From: Treponema sp.
Lineage (GTDB): Bacteria; Spirochaetota; Spirochaetia; Treponematales; Treponemataceae
Length of the DNA: 10,172 nucleotides
Reading direction: 5' to 3'
NCBI GenBank assembly: GCA_018385415.1
Contig: JAHAZA010000104.1
Span: forward strand, 1 to 10,172
Shown: piece by piece, positions 6,510-10,172 of the stretch
Position numbering within the stretch: position 1 is the stretch's first letter
Layout: each line of letters starts with the position of its first letter
Notes under the pieces: model-generated
The model's database searches: none
What the model was told of the DNA's origin: nothing
What the model saw: the letters and a program-made list of their open reading frames with translations, nothing else
Translations under genes and position numbers: made by a program

Positions 6510-8096
6510 ATGAAAACAAATCGTGTAAGTGGAATTTTAATGCATCCCACATCATTCTCTGGTGTTCCTGGAATTGGAACAATAGGAGAAAAAGCTTTTG
6601 CATTTGTTGATTGGCTTGAAAAGGCAAATCAGAAATTATGGCAGATTCTTCCTTTGGGACCAACTGGATATGGAGATTCTCCCTATGCTTCATTCAGTAC
6701 ATTTGCAGGAAATCCTTTGATGATTGATCTTGATCTTCTTGTTAAATCTGGTAGAGCTTCTCAGCAGTTGATTAAAATTCCTGATTATATAAAGGATGAC
6801 GGACCTGTTGATTTTGGCAGTGTAGTCTGGTGGAAGCTCCCTGTTCTTAATGAATGTGCAAAGTGGTTTTTGAATAACTCGTCTAAAGAAGATAAAATTT
6901 TATTTGAAGATTTTAAAAAGGAAAATGCAGAATGGCTTTCAAGTTATGCAAATTTTATGAGTATAAAATCTTTTTATGATAAAAAAGCACAAGATGAAAA
7001 ATTGTCAGGAATCAAAACTGTCTGGTTTAATTATTGGCCACAGGAATTAAGTTCATGTAATCCTGATGCTGTTTCTAAATGGAATAAAGAACATTCTGAA
7101 GAAATTGAAATCATTAAAGTAATTCAGTTTTTCTTTTTTGATCAGTGGAAATCTCTAAAAAAGTATGCAAATGAAAAGGGAATTTCAATTGTTGGTGATA
7201 TTCCAATTTTTGTTGCAGCAGATTCATCTGATGTATGGTCTAATCAGAATATGTTCCAGCTTAATGAAAATGGTGTGCCAAAGGCTGTAGCCGGCGTTCC
7301 GCCTGATTATTTCAGTGCTACAGGTCAGCTTTGGGGAAATCCTTTATATGACTGGGATGAAATGAAAAAAGATCATTACAGCTGGTGGGTTAATCGAATT
7401 TCACATATGCTGGGACTTGTTGATTATATTCGTATTGATCACTTCAGAGGTTTTGAAGCTTATTGGTCAGTTCCTTTCGGTGAAGAAACAGCTATAAATG
7501 GAAAATGGATTCCAGGACCTGATCATTCTTTGTTTGAAGAAATTAACAATCAGTTGGGAAAACTTCCTCTTATTGCTGAAGATCTTGGTGTAATTACTGA
7601 TGGTGTTCGAAAACTTCGTGATGATTTTAACTTCCCTGGTATGAAAATTCTCCAGTTTGCATTTGATCCTGGGGAAGCTGGAAAAGATGGAATGGTTAAT
7701 GCATTCCTTCCTCATATGTATATTCAAAACTGCATAGTATATACAGGTACGCATGATAACGAAACAATGCAGGGATGGCTTAATAATGCTTCTGATGCAC
7801 AGGTTAAGGTTGTTGCAGAATATGTTACAGGAAAAAAGCTTAGTGAAAACATAGCTAGAAAAATGAGTGACAATAAGGAACTTTGTCCAATGCTTATTAA
7901 AACAGCTATTGCATCATCTGCAAATATGGCTGTATTCCCATTGCAGGATTTGTTTGCAATAGCTGATGAAGGAAGAATGAATGAACCAAGTACAGTTGGT
8001 AAAAACTGGAAGTGGCGTTTTGATACAAATCTTCTTTCTGATGAAAAAGCTGAAGAGTTGAAATTCCTTTGTGATCTTTATGGACGCAATATTTAA
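6510..8096 (+). CDS. malQ: 4-alpha-glucanotransferase (amylomaltase, GH77)
   Basis: MalQ transfers alpha-1,4-glucan chains between maltodextrins and releases glucose, in cytoplasmic maltodextrin or glycogen metabolism. The 528 residues are close to the usual bacterial GH77 length, with no extra carbohydrate-binding domain and no signal peptide. Family blocks appear in order: WQILPLGPTGYGDSPYASFS (44-63) with FAGNP (65-69), VGDIPIFVAADSSDVW (228-243), GVPPDYFSATGQLWGNPLYD (262-281), YIRIDHFRGFEAYW (306-319) with nucleophile D310, LIAEDLG (354-360) with acid/base E357, YTGTHDNETM (411-420) with transition-state aspartate D416, and the C-terminal NEPSTVGKNWKWR (491-503), where many homologues have glycine in place of S494. 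A GGTGGTGA site seven bases before the ATG supports the start. It is the last gene of the + strand run, 26 bases after the HD gene, and converges with a GH31 alpha-glucosidase that probably acts on related oligosaccharides. Confidence 0.97.
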   Translation: MKTNRVSGILMHPTSFSGVPGIGTIGEKAFAFVDWLEKANQKLWQILPLGPTGYGDSPYASFSTFAGNPLMIDLDLLVKSGRASQQLIKIPDYIKDDGPVDFGSVVWWKLPVLNECAKWFLNNSSKEDKILFEDFKKENAEWLSSYANFMSIKSFYDKKAQDEKLSGIKTVWFNYWPQELSSCNPDAVSKWNKEHSEEIEIIKVIQFFFFDQWKSLKKYANEKGISIVGDIPIFVAADSSDVWSNQNMFQLNENGVPKAVAGVPPDYFSATGQLWGNPLYDWDEMKKDHYSWWVNRISHMLGLVDYIRIDHFRGFEAYWSVPFGEETAINGKWIPGPDHSLFEEINNQLGKLPLIAEDLGVITDGVRKLRDDFNFPGMKILQFAFDPGEAGKDGMVNAFLPHMYIQNCIVYTGTHDNETMQGWLNNASDAQVKVVAEYVTGKKLSENIARKMSDNKELCPMLIKTAIASSANMAVFPLQDLFAIADEGRMNEPSTVGKNWKWRFDTNLLSDEKAEELKFLCDLYGRNI

Positions 8097-8099
8097 ATT

Positions 8100-8122
8100 A
8101 TAAATTTTGAAATTTATTTTTT
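8100..8122 (+). terminator. Weak A/T-only terminator-like hairpin after malQ
   Basis: Four bases after the malQ stop, ATAAATTT (8100-8107) and AAATTTAT (8110-8117) form an inverted repeat around TG, followed by a T run to 8122. Steric limits leave about seven A-U pairs with a four-base loop, so folding is weak for an intrinsic terminator. The right arm includes the GH31 stop codon (8114-8116 on the opposite strand). It is the only candidate end signal for the + strand operon here. Confidence 0.35.
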
Positions 8123-10165
8123 AAGTATTCGACTATATTTTTCAAGTGAAATATCTGTTGTAAAACCGTCATCCTCATAAAGAAAATATTCTGTTCCTGC
8201 AGGGGCATTTCCTATTAGAGATAATTTTTTTGTATCAATTAAGCTTGTATTTAACGAAGGTTTAGCAAAAGGTACAATATGATTGTCTTTGATAAAGAAT
8301 ACAACTGACTCTAATGGGACAGAAATATAATGATCACCCTTTGTTAAAGATTTCTGTTGAACAATTTTTGAATTTTTCCATTCAACCATAAGCATATTTT
8401 CAGGAAGGTATACATAGCGACCAGATGCGTTTTGGGTGTAAACAGGGCAAACCATGATGGCATCTCCAAGCATGATCTGATCTTCTATATTGCATGCATG
8501 TTTGTCATTCTGGTAATCAAAAGACAGAGGTCTGAAATACATTCCATTGTTAATGCTGGCTTTTACAAACTCACTATAAAAATAAGGAATTAGACTGTAT
8601 CGTAAATCCATCATGCTCTTAAATTCTTTTACATTTTCAAACTGGTAAAATTCCTGACGCCTCTTATTTTTAGCACTGTGATTTCGGCACAGAGGTGTGA
8701 ACAATGCAAAAGAAAGCCATCGCATCATTAAATCTCTGCTTGGTTCTCCATTAAAGCCGCCGATATCACTTCCTGTATATAAAAATCCTGTCATATTCAG
8801 GCTGGCCATCATATGAAGACTTAATAAAATATTTGACCAGAAAGAATGGTTGTCTCCAGTCCAAATACCACCATATCTATGTGCTCCAATAAAGGAGCTT
8901 CGTGAATACATTAATATTCTTTTGTATGGATGTGTTTTAGAAAAGTTTTCTGATGCACTTCTGGTCATATTGTAACCGAAAAGATTGTGGACCTTCTCAT
9001 GTTTAACTAGAACAGAACCATTTTTTGAAGTTTTTGTTTCTGCAAAATCTCCAGCATCTTCTTTTGATACTTTATGAAAGAATAATTTTGTATCATCTTT
9101 ACTGTTACATACAGAGCCTGGAATTGCTGTAAACTCAAAAAATCCGTTTATGTCTAATGCTTTGTTCTTGCATTCATCAAGTTTTTCAAATGCTTTATTT
9201 AATCCCTGCTTTGAATAAAAGGTTGCAGGCTCGTTCATATCATTCCAAAACCCTTCAATACCAGCATCTGTAAGTCGCTTGTAATGTTTTCCAAAAAAAT
9301 CTCTGCCTTCAGGATTTAAAAAATCTATAAAGCAGGAATCACCAGGCCAGACTCCTGCAACAAATGGTTTTCCATCTTTATCATTACAAAAGAAAGGTTT
9401 TCCGTTTTCGTAAACATCGTATCCTTCAAGTTTTTTAATACCTGCATCGATGATTGGAACAAGTCTGATTCCATGCTTAAGAAGTTTCCTATTATATTTT
9501 TCAAAAGCAGGAAATTTTTTTGAATCAACAGTAAAATCCTTGTAATCCTCCATGTAATCAATATCCAGACATACACTGTCTAAAGGAAATTTATGTTTTT
9601 TATAGTTTGCTATTACAACGTCGATATCTTTTTTGTTTTTATATCCCCATCGGCTTTGATTAAAGCCAAATGCCCATTTAGGTGGAATGTAACTCTGGCC
9701 GGTAATCTGTCTTAGGTTTCTAACAATTTCTTTGAGAGTGTTAGTTTTTGAATCTGATGTAATTACATATATGTTCAGGCTTTTATGTTCAGCTTTTACT
9801 GTAAGATAATCTTTTTCAGAAAATCCTATGTCATAAATTATTTCACCAGGATAATCAAAGAAAATACCAAATGTTGTCTTTCCGAATATTATAAGAAAAT
9901 TATGAGCACCATAAAGGCTTTCACTTCCTTCATCCTGGTTTGGATTATCAAGACACCAGCTTCTGAATTTAGAGCCGCGAAGATTTATTCCTTTCATCGT
10001 CTGTCCAAGACCATAAATAATATCTTCATCCTTTAAAGAATATTTCCATTCAAATTTTTTTGTATTACTGAGTTTTCCGAAAGGAATTTTTCCTTTAGAA
10101 GAATCAATGGCTGCAATAACTGAGTAAGTGTTGAAAGGTTTCCCAAAAGTGTATTTTTGTATCAT
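8114..10165 (-). CDS. Alpha-glucosidase, glycoside hydrolase family 31
   Basis: A GH31 exo-acting enzyme that should release glucose from the non-reducing ends of alpha-gluco-oligosaccharides. The 683 residues hold an N-terminal beta-domain (about 1-155), the catalytic barrel from PPKWAFGFNQSRWGY (161-175), and C-terminal beta-domains (from about 540). Key residues are CLDIDYM (199-205), nucleophile D309 in GFWNDMNEP (305-313), acid/base D438 in GGIWTGDN (432-439), DIGGF (467-471) and RNHS (494-497). The DIDYM form points to alpha-glucosidase rather than alpha-xylosidase. About 80 residues separate NEP from HNLFGYNMTR (393-402), a long insertion that resembles my recollection of clostridial gut enzymes such as Ruminococcus obeum Ro-alphaG1. 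There is no signal peptide, so it is cytoplasmic. The ATG at 10165 fits the usual opening of this subgroup and has GGA four bases upstream, but the frame stays open to the window edge, so an earlier start is not excluded. It converges on malQ with 17 bases between stops. Confidence 0.94.
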   Translation of the reverse strand: MIQKYTFGKPFNTYSVIAAIDSSKGKIPFGKLSNTKKFEWKYSLKDEDIIYGLGQTMKGINLRGSKFRSWCLDNPNQDEGSESLYGAHNFLIIFGKTTFGIFFDYPGEIIYDIGFSEKDYLTVKAEHKSLNIYVITSDSKTNTLKEIVRNLRQITGQSYIPPKWAFGFNQSRWGYKNKKDIDVVIANYKKHKFPLDSVCLDIDYMEDYKDFTVDSKKFPAFEKYNRKLLKHGIRLVPIIDAGIKKLEGYDVYENGKPFFCNDKDGKPFVAGVWPGDSCFIDFLNPEGRDFFGKHYKRLTDAGIEGFWNDMNEPATFYSKQGLNKAFEKLDECKNKALDINGFFEFTAIPGSVCNSKDDTKLFFHKVSKEDAGDFAETKTSKNGSVLVKHEKVHNLFGYNMTRSASENFSKTHPYKRILMYSRSSFIGAHRYGGIWTGDNHSFWSNILLSLHMMASLNMTGFLYTGSDIGGFNGEPSRDLMMRWLSFALFTPLCRNHSAKNKRRQEFYQFENVKEFKSMMDLRYSLIPYFYSEFVKASINNGMYFRPLSFDYQNDKHACNIEDQIMLGDAIMVCPVYTQNASGRYVYLPENMLMVEWKNSKIVQQKSLTKGDHYISVPLESVVFFIKDNHIVPFAKPSLNTSLIDTKKLSLIGNAPAGTEYFLYEDDGFTTDISLEKYSRILKK

Positions 10166-10172
10166 ATAATCC

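Noticed and set aside
7467..7754. Open frame on the - strand antisense to malQ
   Set aside because: It overlaps the conserved catalytic part of malQ and its product has no recognisable feature.
1..10172. CRISPR array, insertion sequence, tRNA, rRNA or toxin-antitoxin pair
   Set aside because: I saw no regularly spaced repeats, transposase motifs, terminal inverted repeats or tRNA-like folds; nearly all of the window is accounted for by eight genes.

Overview
The window looks like chromosomal DNA from a saccharolytic treponeme (Spirochaetota), probably a gut, rumen or oral Treponema rather than a strict pathogen. Three things point there. The DNA is visibly A+T-rich. The order cheW, DegT-like gene, NAD kinase, recN, then a conserved unknown gene is, as I recall it, the order found in Treponema genomes including T. 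pallidum; I could not check this. The 267-residue unknown protein and the HD protein with a long N-terminal extension also look lineage-specific. The genus call is inference and has not been searched.

Layout. Bases 1-129 are a leader with a near-consensus sigma-70 promoter (TTGCCA, 17-base spacer, TATAAT at 34-62) and a strong ribosome binding site for cheW. From 130 to 8096 seven genes run on the + strand with gaps of 9 to 65 bases and one 8-base overlap, so they could form one transcription unit: cheW (130-609), a DegT/DnrJ/EryC1-fold protein without its PLP lysine (646-1767), nadK (1777-2619), recN (2612-4354), an unknown helical protein (4394-5197), a YfbR-like HD phosphohydrolase with a roughly 200-residue N-terminal extension (5263-6483) and malQ (6510-8096). 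An A/T-only hairpin with a T run lies just after malQ. On the - strand a GH31 alpha-glucosidase (10165-8114) converges on malQ, with 17 bases between the two stop codons.

Functional reading. The first part holds housekeeping genes: a chemotaxis adaptor, NADP supply and double-strand break repair. It is followed by a likely nucleotide-metabolism or signalling hydrolase. The last part is a cytoplasmic maltodextrin/isomalto-oligosaccharide module: MalQ rearranges alpha-1,4-glucans and the GH31 enzyme releases glucose from oligosaccharides. No transporter, regulator, CRISPR array, mobile element, tRNA or rRNA is visible. No non-coding stretch exceeds 130 bases.

No complete new system stands out. 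The best leads are the DegT-fold protein whose lysine position reads EEHD, the HD protein that keeps every YfbR active-site position I could check behind an unknown N-terminal domain, and the unannotated 267-residue protein between them.
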